Positions 7,110 through 15,365 of a DNA stretch of 26,497 bases are shown piece by piece. The stretch is from Tissierellales bacterium (lineage in GTDB: Bacteria; Bacillota; Clostridia; Tissierellales; Tissierellaceae). The stretch covers positions 1 to 26,497 of the forward strand of contig JASLBE010000073.1 of the NCBI GenBank assembly GCA_030146705.1, read 5' to 3'. The translations under genes and the position numbers were made by a program. Numbering within the stretch: position 1 is the stretch's first letter; each line of letters starts with the position of its first letter. Below the pieces are notes generated by a model that was not told the DNA's origin, made no database searches, and worked only from the letters and a program-made list of their open reading frames with translations.

Positions 7110-7778
7110 TTATTTTTCAATACTGTTTATAAATTCTTCTGCTTTATTTTTGATAGCATCTAAAGTTTCTTTATCTACACTATAAGCTATAGTAAAGAAC
7201 TTCAAGGCAGATTCTATATTAAAGTCTGCTATAGGTAGATACTCTTCTATGAAAGTATGAATAAGTTTGTTTTTCTTGACTTCTTCATCCATAATAGTAG
7301 AATATTTTTCATAAATCTTATTAGATTCAGTGTTGAATTTATTTAAAAACTCTTCATACTCTCTACTTTCTTCTTTATACTTTCTAAGTTCTTCCTTATA
7401 GTTATCAATTATAAATTTATTATCTGTAATATCCTTCTTAGAATATTCTCTACGCTCTTCTACAGTAAAATTAGTATCACCTTTTGTAATATAGCTTTCA
7501 TTGCTACTATAACTCATACCTACTACAGAAGAAGTACTATTTAAATATTCTAGCATTTTATAAGCCTCTTCTTTATCTGTAAATCTAAGTAAAACAGTAT
7601 ATCCTTGTACTACATTATATACAGTAATACTCTTCTTTATATTAGGTTTAACAGGTTCTACAGGTTTATTTATTATTTTAATACCTTGTGATGCTAACTC
7701 TTTCTTAACAAATAAGTCTAAATCTTTACCTGTTAATGTTACAATTTCTTCTCTTGTTAAATCTTCAAATCTTTTCAT
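7110..7778 (-). CDS. Hypothetical protein with coiled coil (222 aa)
   Basis: Three parts are visible. Residues 1-45 contain MKRFEDLTREEIVTLTGKDL, a helical start. About 50-110 is a strand-rich domain including TVYNVVQGYTVLLRFTDKEEAYKMLEYLN. About 115-175 is a highly charged coiled coil with many Lys-Glu-Tyr repeats. The end (FNIESALKFFTIAYSVDKE) is helical. No enzyme motif is visible. The charged rod suggests a scaffold or adaptor, but that is inference. Confidence 0.65.
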   Translation of the reverse strand: MKRFEDLTREEIVTLTGKDLDLFVKKELASQGIKIINKPVEPVKPNIKKSITVYNVVQGYTVLLRFTDKEEAYKMLEYLNSTSSVVGMSYSSNESYITKGDTNFTVEERREYSKKDITDNKFIIDNYKEELRKYKEESREYEEFLNKFNTESNKIYEKYSTIMDEEVKKNKLIHTFIEEYLPIADFNIESALKFFTIAYSVDKETLDAIKNKAEEFINSIEK

Positions 7779-7799
7779 TTTTCTTAGTTTTAAAAATTA

Positions 7800-8165
7800 T
7801 TATTTATAAAGTATAATTGAATCTAAATTAGCTCTATAATCTGATCCAATGTTATCAAATCTTCTATTAATATTGTTAAATATATTAAAAGCTGTTTCTT
7901 TGCCTTTACTAATTCTAACTTGTTCTGTAATTAATATAGAATTTAATCTAGTAATAACTAAAGCTTTATCATATCTATCTTGCTCTTGTTGTATAGACAT
8001 ATATAATAAATCTGTTAATTCAGATATTCTAGCTATATTCTCCACATCTTCTTGTTTTAAATGGTCTATTTCTTTCTTACAGTTTAGAAATACACCTATT
8101 GTAAATAAAATATTAACTGCAATTAGTGCTAATACTGAAATACTGCGAACATTATTCTTATCCAT
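7800..8165 (-). CDS. Single-pass membrane protein (121 aa)
   Basis: After a short charged start (MDKNNVRS) there is one hydrophobic segment, about residues 9-28 (VLALIAVNILFTIGVFL). A long helical soluble part follows with heptad-like hydrophobics (LKQEDVENIARISELTDLLY). By the positive-inside rule the N-terminus probably stays in the cytoplasm. A 9-bp-stem terminator lies between it and nrdD, so it is probably expressed by read-through or from a promoter not seen. Confidence 0.65.
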   Translation of the reverse strand: MDKNNVRSISVLALIAVNILFTIGVFLNCKKEIDHLKQEDVENIARISELTDLLYMSIQQEQDRYDKALVITRLNSILITEQVRISKGKETAFNIFNNINRRFDNIGSDYRANLDSIILYK

Positions 8166-8174
8166 AATTTTGTT

Positions 8175-8204
8175 AAATAAAAAGGAGGGTAGATTTACCC
8201 TCCT
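8175..8204 (-). terminator. Intrinsic terminator after nrdD
   Basis: On the minus strand a perfect 9-bp stem (AGGAGGGTA with TACCCTCCT) with the four-base loop AATC is followed by TTTTATTT. It lies 27 bases beyond the nrdD stop. Together with the promoter upstream of nrdD it makes nrdD a single-gene transcription unit with possible read-through to the genes after it. Confidence 0.85.
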
Positions 8205-8230
8205 ATACTTGTTATTATTAATTTAATTTA

Positions 8231-10378
8231 TTAAAAATGAGATACTCTTTCTCTTATCTCTTCTTCCCTACCTTCATTCCAGAAATGACTTCCAGGATAA
8301 CCACAAGTCCTTCTTATGACGTGCATTCTAGACTTATCTTCATTTCCACAATGTGGACATCTCCATTTTAATGGCTTATAATTTTCAATTTCTCCTTCAA
8401 AACCACACTCAAAACAAACATCACTGCTTTTAGTATTAATCTCAGCATACATAATATTATCATAAATATATTTAAGTATGTTTAATACAGCAGGAATATT
8501 CTTAGATATATCAGGTACTTCAATATAGCTAATACATCCACCACTAGAGTGTTCTTGAAATTCTGCCTCAAAGTTTAGTTTACTAAACCCATCTACTTCT
8601 TCATATACAGGTATATGATAAGAATTAGTTATATAGCTTCTATCATTTACACCTTCAATTTGAGGAAAGTCTTTTAAGGATTGGGCAAACTTCTGAGTAG
8701 TTGATTCAAGTGGAGTACCATATAGAGATAACCCTAATTTAGTCTCTTCTCTAGCTTTCTTACAATATTCATCCATAAACTTGACAATATCAAGTCCCAT
8801 TTTATGACCTTCTTTTGATAAATACTTTACACCAAATCTATGTACTACTTCAGCAACACCTGCATAACCAATAGAAGCTGTTGCATAACCATTATATACT
8901 AAATCACCTATTTTAGCTCCTTTAGGCAATCTAGCATAAGCACCATAGTTCCACAACATAGGGGCAATACTAGATGAACTTTCTGATATACTCTTAGCAA
9001 TCTTTAATTGCTCGTCTCTTACTAAATCTAGATACTTTTCTAATTTAACATAGAAGTCATCTAAATCTTTAGATTCTAGAGCAATATAAGGTAAGTTAAG
9101 AGATATAACACCTATATTAAATCTACCCCAGGTTTTATAGTTCCCTTCTTCATCATAATAAGGAAACACCATGCTTCTACAGCCCATAGCAGGAGTTAAA
9201 CCACCTTCCTTGATGCTTCTCATTACTTTAGCAGAAACATAGTCAGGAGTAAGCCTAAATGAGCTACACTTGGCTGCTAATTCAGTTAGATGATAGTATT
9301 CACTGCCTTCATGTACATTATTTTCATCTAGTATATAAATAATCTTAGGGAATGCAGGACTTACAGTATAACCTGCTTCAGATTTCATACCTTTGATTCT
9401 TTCTTTCAACAAGTATTCAATAAGCAAGGCTGTCTCTTCCTTATATTCCTCTTCTTCATTCACATCCATCCATATAGTAATGAAAGGAGATTGCCCACTA
9501 TTAGCTGTCATAGAATTTAGCTGATATTGAATAATTTGCATACTGTCTTCTATTTCTTTATGTGTTTTTCTAGTGGCAATTTCTACAATTTTCTTTGAGA
9601 ATACTTCTTCACTTAGGTTTAAACCCAAAAGTGATTGTGTAACATCTTCTAAGTGTTTATTATAAGATATTCTTACATAAGGTGCTAAATGAGCCAATGA
9701 CATAGTAATTCCTCCATACTGAGTATTACCTATAGCATTTATAATCTGTGTGGCTACATTAGCTGCTGTTCTAAGAGACTTTGGAGTTTCTATAAGGATT
9801 TCATTCATTACAGTACCTTTCTCTAACATATCCTTTAAATTAAAGATACCACAGTTAGTCATACCTTTCATTAGTCTGTAGTCAGTATCATGAACATGGA
9901 TTACTCCTTTATCATGTAATTTACCTACTTCCTTAGACATTACATAGTCTCTATACATTTTTCTACAAGTAGTACCTGCTACTAGATCTCTTTGTGTATT
10001 CAATACTTTAGAATCCTTATTACTATTCTCTCTAGTAATTTCATTCTCTTCTCCATTAATGATCTCTAGAATAGTATTATAATACAGGCCATTATCATTA
10101 ATATCTCTAGCCCTAGCTCTCTTCTTCCTGTACTCTTGGTACTTATCAGCCATATCTTTGTTGTAGTCAGATAAAACATCTACAACTAGGTTTTGTATTT
10201 CTTCTACAGAAATATTTTTCTTACCTTTATTAGTTTTGTCTTTAATCTTATCTATTACTATAGACTGTATAGTATGGTTTTTTTCATAAGTACTACAAGA
10301 ATTTAATGCTGTAAGTATCTTTTCAGGATTAAACTTTTCAATTCTACCATCTCTTTTTATTACTTTTATATTTTCCAT
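8231..10378 (-). CDS. nrdD: Anaerobic (class III) ribonucleoside-triphosphate reductase
   Basis: This enzyme converts ribonucleoside triphosphates to deoxyribonucleotides for phage DNA synthesis in anoxic cells (715 aa). An ATP-cone regulatory domain covers about 1-95 (starting IKVIKRDGRIEKFNPEK). The catalytic barrel follows, with conserved Cys regions such as TNCGIFNL (C176). At the C-terminus a zinc site is formed by C655, C658, C674 and C677. The glycyl-radical loop is RRTCGYPG, with the radical Gly at 693. It needs NrdG (6392-6844) for activation. It has its own promoter upstream at 10419-10449 and a terminator downstream at 8175-8204, so it seems to be controlled as a separate unit. Confidence 0.97.
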   Translation of the reverse strand: MENIKVIKRDGRIEKFNPEKILTALNSCSTYEKNHTIQSIVIDKIKDKTNKGKKNISVEEIQNLVVDVLSDYNKDMADKYQEYRKKRARARDINDNGLYYNTILEIINGEENEITRENSNKDSKVLNTQRDLVAGTTCRKMYRDYVMSKEVGKLHDKGVIHVHDTDYRLMKGMTNCGIFNLKDMLEKGTVMNEILIETPKSLRTAANVATQIINAIGNTQYGGITMSLAHLAPYVRISYNKHLEDVTQSLLGLNLSEEVFSKKIVEIATRKTHKEIEDSMQIIQYQLNSMTANSGQSPFITIWMDVNEEEEYKEETALLIEYLLKERIKGMKSEAGYTVSPAFPKIIYILDENNVHEGSEYYHLTELAAKCSSFRLTPDYVSAKVMRSIKEGGLTPAMGCRSMVFPYYDEEGNYKTWGRFNIGVISLNLPYIALESKDLDDFYVKLEKYLDLVRDEQLKIAKSISESSSSIAPMLWNYGAYARLPKGAKIGDLVYNGYATASIGYAGVAEVVHRFGVKYLSKEGHKMGLDIVKFMDEYCKKAREETKLGLSLYGTPLESTTQKFAQSLKDFPQIEGVNDRSYITNSYHIPVYEEVDGFSKLNFEAEFQEHSSGGCISYIEVPDISKNIPAVLNILKYIYDNIMYAEINTKSSDVCFECGFEGEIENYKPLKWRCPHCGNEDKSRMHVIRRTCGYPGSHFWNEGREEEIRERVSHF

Positions 10379-10408
10379 ATTATTACTATTTATAATGTTT
10401 ATAAAATA

Positions 10409-10456
10409 CTAGGACTCACAAATATATGCTATAATAACACATACTGCAAGTCCTAG
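10409..10456. repeat. Inverted repeat flanking the nrdD promoter
   Basis: Arms CTAGGACT (10409-10416) and AGTCCTAG (10449-10456) are perfect complements, 32 bases apart. One arm sits at the expected transcription start and the other at the upstream promoter element. This is what an operator pair around the promoter would look like. A structural RNA is less likely, because the promoter lies in the loop. Confidence 0.6.
10419..10449 (-). promoter_or_regulatory. Bacteroidota-type promoter of nrdD
   Basis: The minus strand carries TTG at 10449-10447, a 20-base spacer and TATATTTG at 10426-10419, matching the Bacteroides pattern (TTTG near -33 and TAnnTTTG near -7). Transcription would start near 10413, about 35 bases before the nrdD ATG. 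The inferred host range rests partly on this match. Confidence 0.65.
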
Positions 10457-10493
10457 ATTGTAATTAATAATTAATTAAAACTAATAATAATAT

Positions 10494-11561
10494 TTATTTC
10501 TCTTCTTTCTGAAGTTTATGGAAAATATCAAGTTTCTTAATTCCATTATTATTAACTGCCTCAATATCATAACTATAGTTCTTACTTGAAGTATAGTAAT
10601 AATATTCTCTTGCTAATGTAAATGGACCTTTATATAAAGTACCATATTGATTAATTCTGTCTCCAAAATTAAAACAATTTACGTCTTCCCAAAGTATAGG
10701 AGTTAAGTTAGAAGGATTTACTACTATAAAAGTAAAGTTCTTTATTTCATAATCTAAGCCTATTACTTTTAACATATGTTTCAATATGCAAGTATAAAGA
10801 CTAGATTGTATATCATATCTCCAATTTACATAATTCCTTTCAAAGTCTTCTTCATTACTTGAAGTAGTCTTTAAGTCCATAGGAAGTATATATTTTTCCT
10901 TATGATTAATATATATAAGGTCATACATACATTTTAATTCATAAGGTAATCTAGGATCTTTTAATATAATCTTAGGCTGATAAATTATTTCTTCATACTC
11001 AGAGAGTTTATCAGGATTAAAGAATTTACTAGTATATTGGTGTTGTTTCAAGCAATCAGATGTAGCTTTTGCTTCATCATATTGAGATTTTAACACTACT
11101 GTCTTCCCTTTACCTTTAATAAGGTTTCTATAATAAATAGTTCCTTCTTTAATGATATTATTAATATTAGTTCTATCTTTTCTGTTAGAATAATATTCTT
11201 GTTCCTTAATAACTCTTAATATATAAGATTCTGGGACCAACTCTAATTCTTCATAGAGATGACCATAATGTTCATATAAAATATCTACAATTTTCTTAGG
11301 CTTATCTGTTATTTCACAATAAGTTGCAACATAATATTTACTATTAAATGCTTCTTCTCCTTCTGTGAGCAGGCAATCAATAAGACTTCCTCTTATCATT
11401 GCTCCTGTAGTCTCAGTTTCTTGTTCAATGGTTCTAAAACCCTCTCTGTCATACTTTGTTAAGGCACTCTGACTAATAGCAGGATAAGCTCTATATTCAG
11501 ATTCTGGTACATCCCAGAATATACTTCTAATCTTTTGACTAGCAACACTATAATTATTCAT
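10494..11561 (-). CDS. PD-(D/E)XK exonuclease, RecE/Cas4-like
   Basis: This 355-residue protein has the order seen in phage RecB/Cas4-family exonucleases. AISQSAL at 28-34 is the short motif that precedes the core, and RGSLIDCLL at 57-65 is the glycine helix. YELKCMYDLIY has D214, followed by LPMDLKTT with D229 and K231 of the DxK catalytic triad, and YDIQSSLY has Q252 of motif IV. Such enzymes resect DNA ends for single-strand annealing recombination or degrade DNA. It lies next to another PD-(D/E)XK nuclease with the UAG-containing gene between them. The ATG overlaps the end of that gene by eight bases. Confidence 0.8.
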   Translation of the reverse strand: MNNYSVASQKIRSIFWDVPESEYRAYPAISQSALTKYDREGFRTIEQETETTGAMIRGSLIDCLLTEGEEAFNSKYYVATYCEITDKPKKIVDILYEHYGHLYEELELVPESYILRVIKEQEYYSNRKDRTNINNIIKEGTIYYRNLIKGKGKTVVLKSQYDEAKATSDCLKQHQYTSKFFNPDKLSEYEEIIYQPKIILKDPRLPYELKCMYDLIYINHKEKYILPMDLKTTSSNEEDFERNYVNWRYDIQSSLYTCILKHMLKVIGLDYEIKNFTFIVVNPSNLTPILWEDVNCFNFGDRINQYGTLYKGPFTLAREYYYYTSSKNYSYDIEAVNNNGIKKLDIFHKLQKEEK

Positions 11562-11787
11562 AATATAATAAATTAATATATTTACTTAATTCATTAGAGA
11601 GAATCATTAAATCTGCAAGATTGTTTATATTGTAAGTGCGTTTTAATTTTCCAATCTACATTTTATAAATGATACACTCTACTAATGAATATAATTCTTC
11701 ATAGTTTCTTTCTTTTAGAAACTTCTTGGCATACTTCTATTCACATTCAGGAATAGATTTACATAATTTTTCTATCTATTTAAGCAT
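11554..11787 (-). CDS. 77-residue protein with three in-frame UAG codons (recoded)
   Basis: In the standard code this stretch has no usable gene, but one frame runs from ATG at 11787 to TAA at 11554 with TAG at codons 4, 17 and 44 and no TAA, TGA or frameshift. Reading TAG as Gln gives a well-formed helical protein, starting MLKQIEKLCKSIPECEQKY and ending LADLMILSNELSKYINLLYYE (broken in the middle here). The start overlaps the preceding gene by eight bases (ATGCTTAA) and the stop overlaps the next gene by eight, like real genes here. Either a phage suppressor tRNA decodes UAG, or this is a pseudogene. Three mutations all giving TAG without any other lesion make the latter less likely. Function is unknown. 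Confidence 0.65.
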
Positions 11788-12283
11788 CAAATTCTCCTTT
11801 CTTTATTAAATCAATGGCATCTTTAATCTGGCCATTGTTTCTTAATTCCATATAAATAAATTTATAATCAGTATCCAATTCTTCTAAATACTTTAGAAAC
11901 ATTTTCTTTTTATAAGGAAATACATCATTAGGGTTTCCTTTAGTTTCTATAATTATATATACTTTACCTCTTTTTATTATAAAATCAGGTGTATATGTTA
12001 TATCTGTTATCTTAGAACTGTCTTCATATAAATCTTTACATAATACTTTCTCATACTTATTGAACCTTTTCTTAGTTCTTTTACCTGTTGAATAGAAGTT
12101 ATTAACTAAAGTTATATTTTCAGGCCTAAATCCTTCCCATAAAACAAATTTAATTGCTTCATATTTAAAATCTAGGCCTGAATTTTGTAGTTCTATATAA
12201 CAATTTTTCTCTAGTTTACTTCTAAATTTTACATCTCCTAGAGAAGTTCTTTTAGCATTCTTGACTTTACTATTATTTGACAT
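11780..12283 (-). CDS. PD-(D/E)XK endonuclease (DUF1064/resolvase-like)
   Basis: This is a small nuclease of 167 aa. FRSKLEKNCYIEL holds E25 at the start, ITYTPDFII has D100, and YIIIETKG has E113 and K115, the D...ExK catalytic site. The order and length fit phage DUF1064-like or T7 endonuclease I-like enzymes, which cut branched or specific DNA and serve in recombination and packaging. The basic central segment (STGKRTKKRFNKYEK) could bind DNA. A Bacteroidota-type promoter lies just upstream (12307-12338), so this gene probably begins a new transcript. Confidence 0.75.
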   Translation of the reverse strand: MSNNSKVKNAKRTSLGDVKFRSKLEKNCYIELQNSGLDFKYEAIKFVLWEGFRPENITLVNNFYSTGKRTKKRFNKYEKVLCKDLYEDSSKITDITYTPDFIIKRGKVYIIIETKGNPNDVFPYKKKMFLKYLEELDTDYKFIYMELRNNGQIKDAIDLIKKGEFDA

Positions 12284-12306
12284 AATTTGTGTTTTTTATA
12301 TTTACT

Positions 12307-12338
12307 CAAATATAGCCATAATACTTATAAAGTCAAAA
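12307..12338 (-). promoter_or_regulatory. Bacteroidota-type promoter before the nuclease genes
   Basis: On the minus strand TTTTG (12338-12334) is followed by 19 bases and TATATTTG (12314-12307). This matches the -33/-7 Bacteroides consensus. Predicted start of transcription is near 12300, about 17 bases before the ATG at 12283. The same bases would encode part of a C-terminal extension of the preceding gene if its TAG were read through. Confidence 0.65.
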
Positions 12339-12343
12339 CATTG

Positions 12344-13234
12344 CTACCATATAGCTTTAAGTCCTCTAATAGCTTCTTCTTTTTCTTGAAAGAACCCTAG
12401 TGTATCTATATACTCATTCTTAGTAACCAATTTTATATCATTTATAAATAAATCATCCATAAATTTAATAAAAAAGGCTTCTACATCATTATTGTTTTCA
12501 GCTCCTTCTACATATTCTCTTATTTCTTTGTATCCAGGCTTTTCATTACTAAACAATAAAGGATTTACAAATATATATACATTCAACCTTTTACCACTTC
12601 TAGATGGATTTGATAAAGTTACACTAAGTTCATCTTTAGACTTTTCTGCTATAACTTTTCTTATAGTAGGCATTACTAAAGGTATCAATGTATCTGCTTC
12701 AAATATACCATATCTATTTATATAATATAGATTATTATCCTTATCTCTAGCTATAGAAGATCTTCTTTCTAATAAAGATATAGAATAGTTACTTAAAAAC
12801 TTTCCACTAGAATCAAACCTTACTTTTTCAGGAATTACACCTTTAGATCTGTAAGGCTTAGAATCTATTAAATTACTTATTCTATTAAGGAAAGGAGATA
12901 ATGTTTTATATCCATAATCCTTTTCTTTATCATATTTTACCCTACAATAGTCAGATTTATTTAACACTATTCTATAGCCTAAATAGGTTTCTTCGCCTGT
13001 TGTAGGTATTTCTTCTGTAATCCAATATAAAGATTCATATAATGGAAGATACATTTCTTCTTTTAACTTAAAACATAATAAATATTCTTCTCCATAATCA
13101 GGATGATTAGTCTTATTATGCAGATAAGTATTATAAAGATTTGAAGTAATGCACCTATTAAGTAGGCCATCTCCATTATTGTAAACAAGTACTCTTGAAA
13201 AGAAATTTCTTATATCTTTTGCAATATTTGCCAT
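12344..13234 (-). CDS. Unknown protein at the end of the ubiquitin-like cassette (296 aa)
   Basis: It lies two bases after the E1 gene, so it is very probably part of the same operon. I see no E2, JAB or protease motif. Residues 1-100 contain aromatic strands (YGEEYLLCFKLKEEMYLPLYE), the middle is basic, and residues 195-225 have ELSVTLSNPSRSGKRLNVYIF. PRTRC-type cassettes have a protein B beside ThiF and JAB, but the protein B signature is not visible. It may be a substrate adaptor or target of the cassette, which is inference. The stop is TAG at 12344. Read-through would add 14 residues to TAA at 12302. Confidence 0.65.
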   Translation of the reverse strand: MANIAKDIRNFFSRVLVYNNGDGLLNRCITSNLYNTYLHNKTNHPDYGEEYLLCFKLKEEMYLPLYESLYWITEEIPTTGEETYLGYRIVLNKSDYCRVKYDKEKDYGYKTLSPFLNRISNLIDSKPYRSKGVIPEKVRFDSSGKFLSNYSISLLERRSSIARDKDNNLYYINRYGIFEADTLIPLVMPTIRKVIAEKSKDELSVTLSNPSRSGKRLNVYIFVNPLLFSNEKPGYKEIREYVEGAENNNDVEAFFIKFMDDLFINDIKLVTKNEYIDTLGFFQEKEEAIRGLKAIW

Positions 13235-13236
13235 AT

Positions 13237-14061
13237 TTATAATATTTTAAAATTCATTGTTTGAGCATCAAACTCTGTAAAGAAATTAATAGGACTAAAA
13301 TCAAATCCACTAGCATTATTAGTAATAAAGTTAACTACTGTAGAAGTTATTAAGCTTCCTAACATACCTGCAATATGAGAAGTTTGTTTATAACTACAGA
13401 CAAGATCTAAAGCTTCTTCAGACGAGAATAAATATTTATCTTCATACTCTTTCATTAAATCTTCCTGGTCTCCTCTAATTACTATCATTTGTAGTGTCTC
13501 AGCAGCTAATCTACCATCAATAAATAAAGCTTTTTTCTTTATATCATTAACTTCTTGTATTAGTCCTTCTTCTTCAGCACTATTAACTGCTTTCTTTATA
13601 TAAGATTTCCAACCTACATAAGATGTTTTTCTTGCTTCCATATTATCAAAGCCTGTAATAACAATAGGAGATTCGGGCATAAAGCCTTCCTCTACCTTCT
13701 TGTTGATCTTAACTATCTCTACACCAGGAGAATATCTATTTATAAGTGCAGATACTGCATTAGTTTTAAAATACCCTATATCTGATATTGAAAACATTTG
13801 TCCTGCCATATTAACACCTTCTACAGTATCAAAATCTTGTATATAAAGTACAGAAGGCCCTAATCTAGAAATAAAATAAGCTACATACGAGCCTATTCCT
13901 CCTAACCCTAATATAGATATAGAACTATTTCCCATCTCCTTTGCCCAAGGTGCTGATGAGAATCTTAATCTAGAATCAGACTCTAGATAGTCATTTTTAT
14001 TTAAAATTTTATTTGTTAATTCAGGAGTTACATTTACCCCAGGGATTAAATTTATATTCAT
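13237..14061 (-). CDS. ThiF/E1-like ubiquitin-activating enzyme
   Basis: This 274-residue adenylyltransferase is of the E1/ThiF/MoeB type. The nucleotide-binding motif is ILGLGGIGSYV, with glycines at 52, 54, 55 and 57. The second part, QDFDTVEGVNMAGQ at 75-88, follows the D-x-D-x-V-E-x2-N pattern, with Gly where Arg is usual. D94-x-G-x2-K99 and ITGFDN with D139 complete the ATP site. A likely thiol site is C222 in LVCSYKQTSHIAG, as in ThiF-like proteins of PRTRC type. The role is to adenylate the Ubl C-terminus and perhaps pass it to E2 as a thioester. It follows JAB after 11 bases. The missing Arg may affect activity. Confidence 0.85.
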   Translation of the reverse strand: MNINLIPGVNVTPELTNKILNKNDYLESDSRLRFSSAPWAKEMGNSSISILGLGGIGSYVAYFISRLGPSVLYIQDFDTVEGVNMAGQMFSISDIGYFKTNAVSALINRYSPGVEIVKINKKVEEGFMPESPIVITGFDNMEARKTSYVGWKSYIKKAVNSAEEEGLIQEVNDIKKKALFIDGRLAAETLQMIVIRGDQEDLMKEYEDKYLFSSEEALDLVCSYKQTSHIAGMLGSLITSTVVNFITNNASGFDFSPINFFTEFDAQTMNFKIL

Positions 14062-14072
14062 CTTTTTTTAGT

Positions 14073-15365
14073 TTAAAATGATTTTAAAATGTTCTTAAAT
14101 GAAATAATAAAAGGTGTATGAGTAAATTGATTTAAATAATTAACTAAAGAATCTATATATGCTTTCTTTAATAAGTCAGCATCTACAATTTCTCCATTAT
14201 TATCTTTAATATCTAAGAAAGTTAATTCAATCAGACTATCTTCTATATAAGATTCTACAATAAAATTGAAGTATTCAGAAGTAATATTAGCATATCCTTC
14301 AGGTAATTTACCTTTAGACAAATCTAATGTAGTCTTAAATAAGAATCCATCTGCTTGTTCTCCTTCTACATCCTTACTTGCCATAGACATTAATACTTCT
14401 AGTAATGCTGTCTTAGCAAAAGAAATAATAATATCTCTAGTAGAACTAGGAAGTATAGTATTAAAGGATAATCCTAATATTGGTGTAGAACTATAATAAG
14501 TATGATCTATCTTATCCTCTTTAAAAGGAAAATCTTGTGTAGCAACACTTTTTCCTAGTACTTCAGTATTAACTTTATTACTAGTTGTATTGATTACTGA
14601 TGGTTTAGACTGTGATGTATATTCTTTTCTAGAGGCATATCCTGCTCCATATCTACCACTGTACCAACCATCATCCATAGAATTATAAAAGCTTCTACTA
14701 GCTTTAGCTTCTTTTTTCTTCTCTTCTTCAATGTTTCTGATAATAGTTTCTAACTCATTGTTTAAACCTTCTATCTCATTATGGTTTATAGTGCATTCTC
14801 TGAAGAATACTTTTGTCTTGGTTACTTTCTGTGTCTTAGAGCCAAAGTCCTTTGAAACCCCTTCTAATGGGTTACAGGAGATAGTAGTAGTTACTTCACT
14901 ATCATAGTTAATTTGTAAAGTCAATTTAGCATTATACTTGTTAGCATGATTTACAATTAGACTAAAAAAGAATACAACATCTTCTCCTTGTGTTTCTAAG
15001 GTCTTTAAATCTGTTCCACTAAAGAATGTATCCATATTATGATGTGAGTGTATAAATCCATTATATACATCTCCAGACAATAAGTAGCCCTTCTCTAGAG
15101 AATAGGTATCTTCATCACCTTTACATTCAAACTTAGTATATGTAGCATCTCCTACATCTTGTAATAAAAAGTCTATTACAGTTACTACTAATGGACCATC
15201 TATAAGATGACTAGGATCACTAATTTTATAAAATAATGTTCCTGACCACTCTGTAGTTGGAAATCTGTTTAATAAATAATTAATTTTATCTTGAGCTAAT
15301 TTCTCAATATTTACTGTTACATTGCTAACCTCTGGCAATAATTTCTTTAGATTTTGTACTGGCAT
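14073..15365 (-). CDS. JAMM/JAB deubiquitinase-like metalloprotease
   Basis: The N-terminal domain (1-175) is a JAB/MPN+ metalloprotease. E39 lies in TTEWSG. The zinc motif is H106-S-H108, then seven residues, S116-x2-D119 (FIHSHHNMDTFFSGTD), matching the HxH-x7-S-x2-D JAMM site. This type of enzyme removes or processes ubiquitin-like proteins after Gly-Gly. A Lys/Glu helix (205-225) and a flexible Gly/Ser/Tyr region (about 225-265) lead to a C-terminal domain (280-430) of unknown fold. The 430-aa length exceeds a bare JAB domain, so the extra part may bind E1 or the Ubl. Its 5' end overlaps the E2-like gene by 41 bases. Confidence 0.85.
   Translation of the reverse strand: MPVQNLKKLLPEVSNVTVNIEKLAQDKINYLLNRFPTTEWSGTLFYKISDPSHLIDGPLVVTVIDFLLQDVGDATYTKFECKGDEDTYSLEKGYLLSGDVYNGFIHSHHNMDTFFSGTDLKTLETQGEDVVFFFSLIVNHANKYNAKLTLQINYDSEVTTTISCNPLEGVSKDFGSKTQKVTKTKVFFRECTINHNEIEGLNNELETIIRNIEEEKKKEAKASRSFYNSMDDGWYSGRYGAGYASRKEYTSQSKPSVINTTSNKVNTEVLGKSVATQDFPFKEDKIDHTYYSSTPILGLSFNTILPSSTRDIIISFAKTALLEVLMSMASKDVEGEQADGFLFKTTLDLSKGKLPEGYANITSEYFNFIVESYIEDSLIELTFLDIKDNNGEIVDADLLKKAYIDSLVNYLNQFTHTPFIISFKNILKSF

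Noticed and set aside
7849..8226. Plus-strand frame of 125 codons with hydrophobic segments
   Set aside because: It is the complement of the membrane-protein gene 7800-8165 and crosses the nrdD terminator; it looks like a shadow.
10417..10448. NrdR box in the nrdD upstream region
   Set aside because: The loop contains short AT-rich matches to an NrdR-like site, but not a convincing pair of 16-bp boxes; the promoter pattern explains the bases better.
11562..11779. Non-coding spacer or simple pseudogene between the two nucleases
   Set aside because: One frame is free of TAA, TGA and frameshifts over the complete gap and is interrupted only by TAG; recoding explains it better than decay.
12344..13234. 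PRTRC protein B (Prok-E2 family D) identity for the 296-residue protein
   Set aside because: Position beside ThiF fits, but the Thr-Pro-Leu-Tyr...Asn-Val...Cys-x-Gly type signature expected for that family is not visible.
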